From Aquisalimonas sp. (lineage in GTDB: Bacteria; Pseudomonadota; Gammaproteobacteria; Nitrococcales; Aquisalimonadaceae), in the NCBI GenBank assembly GCA_007133445.1, contig SLMR01000095.1, positions 1-13,270 of the forward strand: DNA of 13,270 bases. The letters run 5' to 3'. This document shows, piece by piece, positions 1-7,819 of the stretch (position 1 is its first letter; each line of letters opens with the position of its first letter). A program made the translations under genes and the position numbers. The notes below the pieces were generated by a model that was not told where the DNA came from, ran no database searches, and was given only the letters and a program-made list of their open reading frames with translations.

Positions 1-2197
1 CCGGTTCCTCCCGGTAGTAGCGCCCGAGCAGTCGGGCGCTCCAGCAACAGTCGCGATATTGTAGACCGCCAAAGCTCTCCAGTGTTCGCTCCTCGAGCAT
101 GGAATAGCTCCAGCCGCCCAGGACGTGCCAGCGTGGGTGCACCGGCCAGGCCAGCGCGAAGTCCCGCTGCTCCAGCTCCATGTCACCGTTCATGTCGCGC
201 CGAGCGCGGTAGCCTGCGGTGAACACCGCGTCGGCCCGCGGCCGGTAGCTGAGGCGGGCGGCACTGAGGTCAGTGCGCTCGGCGTCGGGGTTGTACTGCG
301 CCTCCGTGGTGGCCTGCAGACCGGCGGGCAGGGTCAGTCGCGCCTCGCCGATGACATTCGAACGGTTGCGCTCCTGTTCCGGCCCCGGTTCACCCTCGAG
401 GACCACCTGCCGGTCGTCCAAGTACTGAATCTGTCCGGCGGCGAGGCGGAAATACTCCTGCCCGGTCTCGCGGCTGAGGAAGCGGCTGGTCAGGCCCACG
501 GTGAGCTGGTTGGCGTCACCGACGCGGTCGGCGCCGCTGAAGCGGTTCTCCGAGTAGAACTGGAACAGGCCCGGGATGTCCTCGTCGGTGTCGAACAGCG
601 GCAGATCGGATTGGTCGCGCTCCGGCACGTACAGGTAGAACAGCCGCGGCTCCAGGGTCTGGCGCAGGGGCTGGCCGAAGGCCTCGAAATGGCGGTCGAA
701 GTACAGGCCCGTGTCCAGGCTGCTCACCGGGACGGTGCGGCTGGGATTCTCGTTCTCGGTGGTGTCGAAATCGTTCTGCGGATCGGTGGCGCTGTCCAGG
801 TCGTACTGGGTGTGGCGCAGGGTGACCGCCGGCGTGAAAAACCCGGCCAGGCCCACGGTGGGCCGGGACAGTCGCGGCGAGACGTCGGCCCGGCCGCCGG
901 TCATGCGCCGATCCGCCCGGGGATGGTCGAAGCGCACCACTTCACTGTCCATCTCCCAGCGCAGGCCCAGGGGGCCGTCGTCCGGGTGGTGCTCCAGGGT
1001 GAGCCGCGGCAGGCGGCGGTAGGGCTCCCTGCCGGCGCTGATGTCCGGGTCCACGGTCTGGTAGGTCTCGCCGGAGAAGGTGCTGGAGATGTTCCGGGTG
1101 TTGTAGCGCAGGCGGCCGCGGGAGCGCAGGTGGCGCGTGGTGGAGGTGCGCAGGCTGTCGCCGAAGTCGCGGAAATATTCGTCGTCACTGACCCGCGCCA
1201 GGTCCAGGTCGCCGCGGAGGCTTCCGGGCAGGTCGTGTTCGTGGTAGAGGCTCGCCTGCCAGCGGTCATCACCGTAACGGTTGTCGTCGGGCAGGTAGCC
1301 ACCGTCGATCTCGCCCTCGAAGGAGGGCTGCAGGTAACGGAATTCGCCGCCCAGCATGGCACCGCGCCGGCTGAGATAGCGCGGTGCAATGGTGGCGTCG
1401 TAGTTGGGGGCGATGTTCCAGTAGTACGGCACGGTCAGATCCGTGCCGCTGCGCTCGGACTGGCGGAGCGTCGGTGGCAGCAGGCCGCTCTTGCGCCGGT
1501 CGTCGATGGGGAAGTTCACGTACGGTGAGTATGCCACCGGCATGTCTCGCACCGTCAGGCGTGCGTGCCAGGCCTCGCCGGTGCCGGTCTCCCGGTCCAG
1601 CCGGACCCGGTCGGCACGCAGCATCCACGCTTCATTGCCCGGTTCGCAGGTCGAGTAGGTGGTGCCGTGAGCCTCGGTGGTGGTGGCGTCCAGCAGCGCG
1701 ATGCGGCTGGCCTCTCCCTGGGTGAGGGTCTCCGGCAGCAGGTAACGGGCCCGGTCCACCTCGCCCTGATCCCGGTCCAGGAGCAGGTAGCCCTGGTCGG
1801 CGCCGAGCAGCAGCCCCGATTCCTGGTAGCGCAGGTTACCCCGGGCGTCGGCCCGGCTCTCCCGCTCCTCGTAGCGCATCTCGTCGGCACCGAGCCGCTG
1901 ATCGGCCCGCTCCAGGGTCACGTCCCCGCGCAGACTGTGGATGCCGCGGCGGCCGTCGTAGGTCATGTCATCAGCGTCGATCCTGAGCTCTGCGCCTTCC
2001 CGTTGAGGCGGCGACGGCGCGGGGCCGACCCGATCACCTTCCAGCGGGGCAATGCAGCCGGCCCAGCGCCCGTCCTCGCCGCTGAGGAAGGGCCAGCGTT
2101 CCTCGTCCTCGTCGGCCGTGACGGCAGCCCAGGGCAGGGCCACGGCGGTGGCCAGAGCCGCGGCGGCGGCTCTGCTATTGCTGATGGTCGGGCGCAT
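1..2197 (-). CDS. lptD: LPS-assembly protein LptD (C-terminus cut by window edge)
   Basis: Outer-membrane beta-barrel that, with lipoprotein LptE, inserts lipopolysaccharide into the outer leaflet as the last step of the Lpt pathway. The minus frame is open from the ATG at 2197 to the left edge, 732 codons. Visible: signal peptide of about 28 residues ending AVTA before an acidic DEDEE stretch; an OstA/LptA-like periplasmic domain at about 68-190; then a long barrel region rich in alternating aromatic and polar residues. The four cysteines of the family's disulfide shuffle are present: C48 (AGCIAP), C184 (STCEPGN) and the pair C717-C718 (RDCCWS), matching E. coli C31, C173, C724 and C725. E. 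coli LptD is 784 residues, so only a few dozen residues should be missing. A GTG two codons upstream (2203) has better spacing from an AGGAA and may be the true start. surA often follows lptD, so it may lie off the left edge. Identification is firm; the start is not. Confidence 0.96.
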   Translation of the reverse strand, partial: MRPTISNSRAAAAALATAVALPWAAVTADEDEERWPFLSGEDGRWAGCIAPLEGDRVGPAPSPPQREGAELRIDADDMTYDGRRGIHSLRGDVTLERADQRLGADEMRYEERESRADARGNLRYQESGLLLGADQGYLLLDRDQGEVDRARYLLPETLTQGEASRIALLDATTTEAHGTTYSTCEPGNEAWMLRADRVRLDRETGTGEAWHARLTVRDMPVAYSPYVNFPIDDRRKSGLLPPTLRQSERSGTDLTVPYYWNIAPNYDATIAPRYLSRRGAMLGGEFRYLQPSFEGEIDGGYLPDDNRYGDDRWQASLYHEHDLPGSLRGDLDLARVSDDEYFRDFGDSLRTSTTRHLRSRGRLRYNTRNISSTFSGETYQTVDPDISAGREPYRRLPRLTLEHHPDDGPLGLRWEMDSEVVRFDHPRADRRMTGGRADVSPRLSRPTVGLAGFFTPAVTLRHTQYDLDSATDPQNDFDTTENENPSRTVPVSSLDTGLYFDRHFEAFGQPLRQTLEPRLFYLYVPERDQSDLPLFDTDEDIPGLFQFYSENRFSGADRVGDANQLTVGLTSRFLSRETGQEYFRLAAGQIQYLDDRQVVLEGEPGPEQERNRSNVIGEARLTLPAGLQATTEAQYNPDAERTDLSAARLSYRPRADAVFTAGYRARRDMNGDMELEQRDFALAWPVHPRWHVLGGWSYSMLEERTLESFGGLQYRDCCWSARLLGRYYREEP

Positions 2198-2361
2198 CGG
2201 CACGCTGGCGGCTTCCTGGCTGCTGCGACTTCATCCCGGCATACCGGCGGCACTCCGTCCGGCGGCGCGCGGGTCGGGAAGGCGGGTACTGACCTGACAA
2301 TACCTCCGAGAAGGTTAGTAACTTGTCACACTCGGGGCGATCGCGGCAAACCCCGATGGGC

Positions 2362-2390
2362 GAGACACTGCGTCGGCGCTGCGGCACAAT
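2362..2390 (+). promoter_or_regulatory. Candidate sigma-70 promoter for amgK-murU
   Basis: GAGACA (2362-2367, 4 of 6 to TTGACA) and CACAAT (2385-2390, 4 of 6 to TATAAT) are separated by exactly 17 bp. Transcription would begin near 2397, giving a leader of about 23 nt before the ATG at 2420 and making the upstream in-frame ATG at 2399 an unlikely start. Both hexamers are weak, so this is a suggestion from pattern only. Confidence 0.35.
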
Positions 2391-2407
2391 CCCCGTCTAT
2401 GACTGAC

Positions 2408-2412
2408 AGGAG
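2408..2412 (+). promoter_or_regulatory. Ribosome binding site deciding the amgK start
   Basis: AGGAG lies 7 nt upstream of the ATG at 2420. The other in-frame ATG (2399) lies upstream of this site and has no purine-rich sequence before it, so 2420 is the preferred start. Confidence 0.7.
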
Positions 2413-2419
2413 TCCCGGA

Positions 2420-4098
<1,679 letters not shown>

Positions 4099-4100
4099 GG

Positions 4101-4124
4101 GCGACGGTCGGCTACGCCGGTCGC
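4101..4124. terminator. Possible hairpin at the murU / thioesterase convergence
   Basis: GCGAC (4101-4105) pairs with GTCGC (4120-4124), and inside it CGGC (4109-4112) pairs with GCCG (4116-4119) around a TAC loop, leaving a 3-nt GGT bulge. It begins 3 nt after the murU stop and overlaps the last codons of the opposing gene. It could stop transcription from both sides, but no T-tract follows on either strand, so the call is weak. Confidence 0.25.
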
Positions 4125-4543
4125 TGATCGTGGGCCGGGATGGAGTACGTGCAGGTGGCGTGGGCGCACATCTCGTCCTCGCCTTCGGCGTACATGGCCA
4201 CCTCACCCACGGCCAGACGGCTTCCCAGTTTGAGAAGGTGGCACTCGGCGATGATGTCTCCGGCTGCCGGTTTACGCATGAAGTTGATGTTCAGGTTGGT
4301 GGTCACCGCCATGAGAACCGGGCCGATGGAGGCGAGGATGGCGCAGTAGATGGCCGTGTCTGCCAGGGTCATCAGCGCCGGTCCGGAGATCGTGTTGCCC
4401 GGACGCAGGTTGGAGCGGTGAAAGGGTAGCCGGATGCGCACGAAACGGTCCCGGACCTCCTCGACACGCCAGGTGTCCTTGCGCACTTCCGGAAACGCCT
4501 CCTGAAGGATGGTTTCCAGATCCTCGGCATTGAGCTTGGTCAT
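4112..4543 (-). CDS. PaaI-like hotdog-fold thioesterase
   Basis: A 143-residue single-domain protein of the PaaI/4HBT hotdog family (COG2050), expected to hydrolyse an acyl- or aryl-CoA thioester in the cytoplasm; the substrate cannot be read from sequence. Visible: RPGNTISGPALMTLADTA (47-64), which forms the central hotdog helix with the likely catalytic or substrate-facing D62, and NLNINFMRKPAAGD (83-96), the hallmark beta strand and turn. The His-Gly of classical PaaI is Ser-Gly (53-54) here. It is convergent with murU (13 bp between stops) and 92 bp downstream of lipB in the same direction, so it could be the last gene of the lipB transcript or have its own promoter. The fold is secure, the physiological role unknown. 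Confidence 0.88.
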   Translation of the reverse strand: MTKLNAEDLETILQEAFPEVRKDTWRVEEVRDRFVRIRLPFHRSNLRPGNTISGPALMTLADTAIYCAILASIGPVLMAVTTNLNINFMRKPAAGDIIAECHLLKLGSRLAVGEVAMYAEGEDEMCAHATCTYSIPAHDQRPA

Positions 4544-4635
4544 GATTCCGTCCGCTGTTGTTCTTCGACGTCGTTCGGCAGTTTACCGATAACAGTGCTA
4601 TTTGCGCTATCACCACGCGGAACGGGATGCGGGGG
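4544..4635. other. Intergenic region between lipB and the thioesterase
   Basis: A 92-bp gap, richer in A+T than its surroundings. It holds an imperfect inverted repeat (4588-4611): GATA pairs with TATC and GTGC with GCGC (one T-G wobble) around a TATTT loop, with an ACA bulge. No T-tract follows in the minus direction and I see no convincing -35/-10 pair, although the A+T content would fit a thioesterase promoter. Confidence 0.4.
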
Positions 4636-5265
4636 TCAGGCGCTGACGGGCGGGAGCTGGTCGTGCAATCCCTGCATCAGGGTGCGGGCGACGGTGGTGG
4701 CGTCGGCGGCGATGCCCAGGTCGCGCATCTGGGTGACCGGCAATCCCTGGTAGCCGCAGGGGTTGATGCGCTGGAACGGAGTCAGGTCCATGTCCACGTT
4801 CAGGGCGACGCCGTGGTAGCTGGCGCCACGGCGCACCCGCAGGCCCACCGAGGCGATCTTGGCGCCGTCCACGTAGACACCGGGAGCGTCCGTTCGGGCA
4901 GCGGCGGTGATGCCGTGGCCGGCCAGCAGATCGATGACGGTGGATTCCAGCAGGGTCACGAGCTGGCGGATTCCCAGACGCCGCCGACGCACGTCCACCA
5001 GCACGTAGACCACGGCCTGCCCCGGGCCGTGGTAGGTCACCTGACCGCCACGGTCTACCGGCACCACGGGGATGTCTCCCGGTGCCAGCAGGTGCTCCGG
5101 GCGGCCGTTCAGCCCCTGGGTGAACACCGGCGGGTGCTGCAGGGCCCAGAGTTCGTCCGCGGTCTCGGCGGTGCGCGAGTCGGTGAAGGTCTGCATCGCC
5201 CGCCAGGTGGGTTCATAGGGCACCAGCCCGAGTTCCCGGGTGCGAATGGACGAGGACCCGCTCAC
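4636..5265 (-). CDS. lipB: Octanoyltransferase LipB
   Basis: Transfers the octanoyl group from octanoyl-ACP to lipoyl domains of 2-oxoacid dehydrogenases and GcvH, the first step of endogenous lipoate synthesis, in the cytoplasm. The protein has 209 residues, the usual size. Signature motifs are intact: [13 protein letters not shown] (71-83), the catalytic lysine in [11 protein letters not shown] (K136) and the catalytic cysteine in RINPCGYQG (C170). The start is a GTG at 5265 that overlaps the ybeD stop as GTGA; no Shine-Dalgarno is evident before it, so translation probably depends on ribosomes finishing ybeD. lipA, the usual partner that inserts sulfur, is not next; the thioesterase gene follows instead. 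Confidence 0.98.
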   Translation of the reverse strand: MSGSSSIRTRELGLVPYEPTWRAMQTFTDSRTAETADELWALQHPPVFTQGLNGRPEHLLAPGDIPVVPVDRGGQVTYHGPGQAVVYVLVDVRRRRLGIRQLVTLLESTVIDLLAGHGITAAARTDAPGVYVDGAKIASVGLRVRRGASYHGVALNVDMDLTPFQRINPCGYQGLPVTQMRDLGIAADATTVARTLMQGLHDQLPPVSA

Positions 5266-5534
5266 AGGGTCATGACCACGCGCCGGTCGGCGTTGAGGGT
5301 GCGGTATATGGCGTCCAGCTGCGCCTTGCTGGTGGCCGTGACCGTCACTGTGACCGAGACATACGTGCCGCGTCGGCTGGGATTGGTGGCTACGCTGTCA
5401 TCGGTGACATCCGGAGCGTGCTCCCGGACCAGGGCCAGGACATGCAGCACGAAATCCGGCTCGGCCGGGCCCATGGCCTTGACCGGGAACTCGCACGGGA
5501 ACTCCAGCAGGGTGTCGTCGTCGGTCTTGCCCAT
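5262..5534 (-). CDS. ybeD: DUF493 family protein YbeD
   Basis: A 90-residue cytoplasmic protein of the DUF493/YbeD family, a small alpha-beta fold that resembles ACT-like regulatory domains; the function is not established. The N-terminus [14 protein letters not shown] (9-22) and the strand [21 protein letters not shown] (57-77) are typical. The start at 5534 is chosen because GGAGG (5546-5542) lies 7 nt upstream; the frame is open for another 43 codons, but that extension is antisense-like sequence inside dacA. It lies 25 bp after dacA and overlaps lipB by 4 bp, the same dacA-ybeD-lipB order as in E. coli, which suggests a conserved but unproven link. Confidence 0.95.
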   Translation of the reverse strand: MGKTDDDTLLEFPCEFPVKAMGPAEPDFVLHVLALVREHAPDVTDDSVATNPSRRGTYVSVTVTVTATSKAQLDAIYRTLNADRRVVMTL

Positions 5535-5541
5535 GGGCTTG

Positions 5542-5546
5542 CCTCC
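5542..5546 (-). promoter_or_regulatory. Ribosome binding site deciding the ybeD start
   Basis: GGAGG on the minus strand, 7 nt before the ATG at 5534. It selects the 90-residue form over the 133-codon open frame that runs back into dacA. Confidence 0.7.
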
Positions 5547-5559
5547 GCGCGCACCGGTG

Positions 5560-6708
5560 TTACTGGAACCGTAGCATGATGCTGTCCACCAGGCCGCCGA
5601 AGAAGCCGGCTTCCTCGCCGTCTTCCAGGGCAACCAGCGGGACCTCGGTGACCACCGCATCACCGATGCGCACTTCCACGCTGCCCATCTCGTCGCCGGC
5701 GGTCACCGGCGCCACAATGGTGGAACGCAACTTCATGGTGGCTTCCAGGTTGTTGTACTCCCGTCGCGGGAGGGTCACGTACAACGGCTCATGCAGCCCC
5801 ACGGGCAGCGTGTCGCTTGCGCCTTTCCACAGCTTGGGTTCGGCCAGCGCCTCGTTGCCGGCGTAGAGCTGGTAGGTGCCGAAGAACCGGAAACCGTAGC
5901 CGAACAGGGCCTGGGTCTGCTCCACGCGGGCACCGGCGCTGTCCGCGCCCATGACCACCGAGATAAGCCGCATGTCGTCCCGCTTGGCAGAGCTCACCAG
6001 GTTGTAGCCGGCGCCCGAGGTATGGCCCGTCTTCAGGCCGTCGACGCTGTCATCCCGCCACAGCAGCCGGTTGCGGTTGCGCTGGGTGATGCCGTTGAAG
6101 GTGAACTCGCGCTGGGAGTAGAACTGGTAGTACTCGGGGAAGTCCCTGATCATGGCCTTGGCCAGGGTGGCAATGTCCCGGGCGGTGGTCAGTTGCTCCG
6201 GGTCGGGCCAGCCGGTGGCGTTGGTGAAGTTGGTGTTGGTCATGCCGAGTTCCTCGGCGTGCTGGTTCATGATCTGGGCGAAGGTCTCCTCGTTGCCGGC
6301 AACATGCTCTGCCAGGGCCACGCTGGCGTCATTGCCGGACTGGATGATCATGCCCTGCAGCAGATCCTCGACGCTCACCTGCCGGCCTACTTCCACGAAC
6401 ATCCGCGAGCCGCCCATGCGCCAGGCGCGCTCGCTGATAGTGACTTCCTCGTCCAGATCCAGGTGGCCCTCGCGCAACTCGTTGAAGACCACGTAGGCGG
6501 TCATCAGCTTGACCAGGCTCGCCGGTTCCCGCTGTTCGTCCGGATCCCGGTCGGAGAGTACGTGGCCGCTGTCGAAATCCATCAGGATGTAGCTGGGCGC
6601 ACCGACTGACGGGGGCGGCGGTGTCGGTACCGACGGGCTGTCCGCCAGTGCATGGCCGGTGAAAAGGGTCAGAATCAGGAACAGGGCGGTGGCAAGACTG
6701 TGGCGCAT
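5560..6708 (-). CDS. dacA: D-alanyl-D-alanine carboxypeptidase (PBP5/6 type)
   Basis: Periplasmic low-molecular-weight penicillin-binding protein that removes the terminal D-Ala from pentapeptide stems and so limits cross-linking. It is 382 residues long. A signal peptide ends at ALA (about residue 22), then a proline-rich spacer (PTPPPPSV), then the peptidase S11 domain with S64-L-V-K67 (nucleophile and base), S124-G-N126 and K226-T-G228. A beta-rich PBP5 C-terminal domain follows (about 285-362), and the protein ends in an amphipathic segment, GFFGGLVDSIMLRFQ, the membrane-surface anchor of PBP5-like enzymes. A 109-bp gap from rlpA may hold its own promoter, from which ybeD and lipB would also be read. 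Assignment to dacA rather than dacC cannot be settled from sequence alone. Confidence 0.96.
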   Translation of the reverse strand: MRHSLATALFLILTLFTGHALADSPSVPTPPPPSVGAPSYILMDFDSGHVLSDRDPDEQREPASLVKLMTAYVVFNELREGHLDLDEEVTISERAWRMGGSRMFVEVGRQVSVEDLLQGMIIQSGNDASVALAEHVAGNEETFAQIMNQHAEELGMTNTNFTNATGWPDPEQLTTARDIATLAKAMIRDFPEYYQFYSQREFTFNGITQRNRNRLLWRDDSVDGLKTGHTSGAGYNLVSSAKRDDMRLISVVMGADSAGARVEQTQALFGYGFRFFGTYQLYAGNEALAEPKLWKGASDTLPVGLHEPLYVTLPRREYNNLEATMKLRSTIVAPVTAGDEMGSVEVRIGDAVVTEVPLVALEDGEEAGFFGGLVDSIMLRFQ

Positions 6709-6759
6709 GTGGGCTCTCGTTCAACGGGTCGCAACTGCAAATGAATGATTGGCCTGCAA

Positions 6760-6787
6760 CGGCGCCGGAGCATAGCACGGGGCGCCG
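6760..6787. repeat. GC-rich inverted repeat between rlpA and dacA
   Basis: CGGCGCC (6760-6766) and GGCGCCG (6781-6787) are perfect 7-bp arms around a 14-nt loop, centred in the 109-bp rlpA-dacA gap (6709-6817) and 30 nt downstream of the rlpA stop. No T-tract follows on the minus strand, so it is not a standard intrinsic terminator. It could be an attenuating or processing hairpin, or an operator surrounding the candidate -10 element. Confidence 0.4.
6769..6777 (-). promoter_or_regulatory. Candidate extended -10 promoter for dacA-ybeD-lipB
   Basis: The minus strand reads TGCTATGCT, a TGn extension followed by TATGCT (4 of 6 to TATAAT). There is no good -35 at 17 bp, as allowed for extended -10 promoters. 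Transcription would start near 6762, about 50 nt before the dacA ATG. It sits in the loop of the GC-rich inverted repeat at 6760-6787. Based on pattern only. Confidence 0.3.
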
Positions 6788-6817
6788 GGCACGGCCGGGT
6801 CGATGAGTGACAGGACA

Positions 6818-7819
6818 CTACTCCACGACCATGTGGTCCTCGCCGAAGCCGTTGTCCCGCAGCTTCCGCGCCAGCGAGTCCAGCTCGTCACGGCTCTCCA
6901 CCGGGCCAATGCGGACGCGGTGGACGCCGTTGTCGTCACTGACGGTCACACGGTCCAGCCCGGCGTCCTGGAGGCGGCCGCGCAGGGACTCGGCGTTGGC
7001 CCGCTCCGAGAAGGCACCCAGCTGGAGTTTGACCGTGCCGGTGGCGCCGCTGGTGTCCGCCTGGGATGCATCCGGGTCGCCCTCGTCCTCAATGCGTTCG
7101 GCCAGATCGCGACTGGCGGCGATCACGCCGCCGGCATTCCCCGTCTCGTCTTCCGATACCGCGACCGGTTCGGCCTCTGCATCCGAAGGGGCAGCACTCT
7201 CAGAGGCAGATTCGGCCCCGGCGTCGCCGTTGGCGCCCGCGACCTCGGGGCGGTCGTCGGCATCCGGGTCATAGGCCAGACTGAGGGCTTCGATGCGCAC
7301 CGGCGCGGTGCCGCCGTCGAGCATGTCAATGCGGTCGGCGGCGGCGTAGGAGAGGTCGATGGCGCGGTTGTCGGCGAACGGGCCGCGGTCGTTGACCCGC
7401 ACGATCACCGACTTGCCGTTGTCCAGGTTGGTGACCCGCACATAGGTGGGCAGCGGCAGGCTCGGGTGCGCGGCGGTCATGGTGTACATGTCGTACGGCT
7501 CGCCGCTGGAGGTGCGGCGCCCGTGGAACTTCTTGCCGTACCAGGAGGCGACGCCTTCTTCGGTGAAGTCGCGCGCGTCTTCCAGGTCCATGACCTGGTA
7601 CTGCTGGCCGAACACCTCGTATGTGGCGGGGTTGCCGAAGCGGCTCAGGGGCTCATCCCGGGGCTCCGGTTCTTCCACGTCACTGAGGTCCGGAGCCACG
7701 TCCGGGCCACGATCCTGCTCCTCGTCGGCGGTGTCGGGGGCGTCCGGCTGCTTGTCGGGCGCGGTGGCGCAGGCGGCGAGGAACAGGGTCAGGCACAACA
7801 GCAGGAACAGTCGGCTCAT
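6818..7819 (-). CDS. rlpA: Septal ring lytic transglycosylase RlpA, lipoprotein
   Basis: Outer-membrane lipoprotein with a double-psi beta-barrel (DPBB) domain that, in Pseudomonas, cleaves denuded glycan strands at the septum. It has 333 residues. The signal peptide ends in the lipobox L14-A-A-C17. An acidic linker follows (about 21-58), then the DPBB domain (88-180) with ASWYGKKFHGRRTSSGE, TAAHPSLPLPT and VRVNDRGPF; E107 and D144 match the catalytic acidic pair described for P. aeruginosa RlpA. A second acidic, Ala/Ser-rich linker (184-258) leads to a C-terminal SPOR domain (260-333), which binds denuded septal glycan. The ATG overlaps the mltB stop in an ATGA. Both linkers have far more Asp and Glu than basic residues, which may reflect salt adaptation. 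Confidence 0.96.
   Translation of the reverse strand: MSRLFLLLCLTLFLAACATAPDKQPDAPDTADEEQDRGPDVAPDLSDVEEPEPRDEPLSRFGNPATYEVFGQQYQVMDLEDARDFTEEGVASWYGKKFHGRRTSSGEPYDMYTMTAAHPSLPLPTYVRVTNLDNGKSVIVRVNDRGPFADNRAIDLSYAAADRIDMLDGGTAPVRIEALSLAYDPDADDRPEVAGANGDAGAESASESAAPSDAEAEPVAVSEDETGNAGGVIAASRDLAERIEDEGDPDASQADTSGATGTVKLQLGAFSERANAESLRGRLQDAGLDRVTVSDDNGVHRVRIGPVESRDELDSLARKLRDNGFGEDHMVVE

Larger units (their letters stand above)
2198..2419. promoter_or_regulatory. Divergent lptD / amgK control region
   Basis: This 222-bp stretch separates the divergent lptD and amgK and must hold promoters for both. It contains a perfect 6-bp inverted repeat, TCGGGG (2332-2337) and CCCCGA (2351-2356), with the 8-bp palindrome GCGATCGC (2337-2344) overlapping its left arm, and a short GTTA-G-TAAC palindrome (2314-2322). 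For lptD the best -10-like hexamer on the minus strand is TATTGT (2302-2297), but I see no matching -35 at normal spacing and no clear sigma-E type GGAACTT element. No small gene is apparent. Confidence 0.5.

Noticed and set aside
125..1528. Open plus-strand frame of 467 codons opposite lptD
   Set aside because: It is antisense to a clear LptD reading frame with signal peptide and all four conserved cysteines. Its translation is a Val/Ala/Gly/Gln-rich shadow typical of GC-rich antisense frames and resembles no family I know.
1565..2419. Long N-terminal extension of AmgK (frame open from 1565)
   Set aside because: The extension is antisense to lptD and runs through the divergent control region. 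AmgK proteins are about 330 residues and a good ribosome binding site precedes 2420.
6735..6759. Direct repeat of TTGCAG (minus strand) 19 bp apart upstream of dacA
   Set aside because: A six-base word repeated twice is expected by chance and no further copy or symmetry supports an operator.
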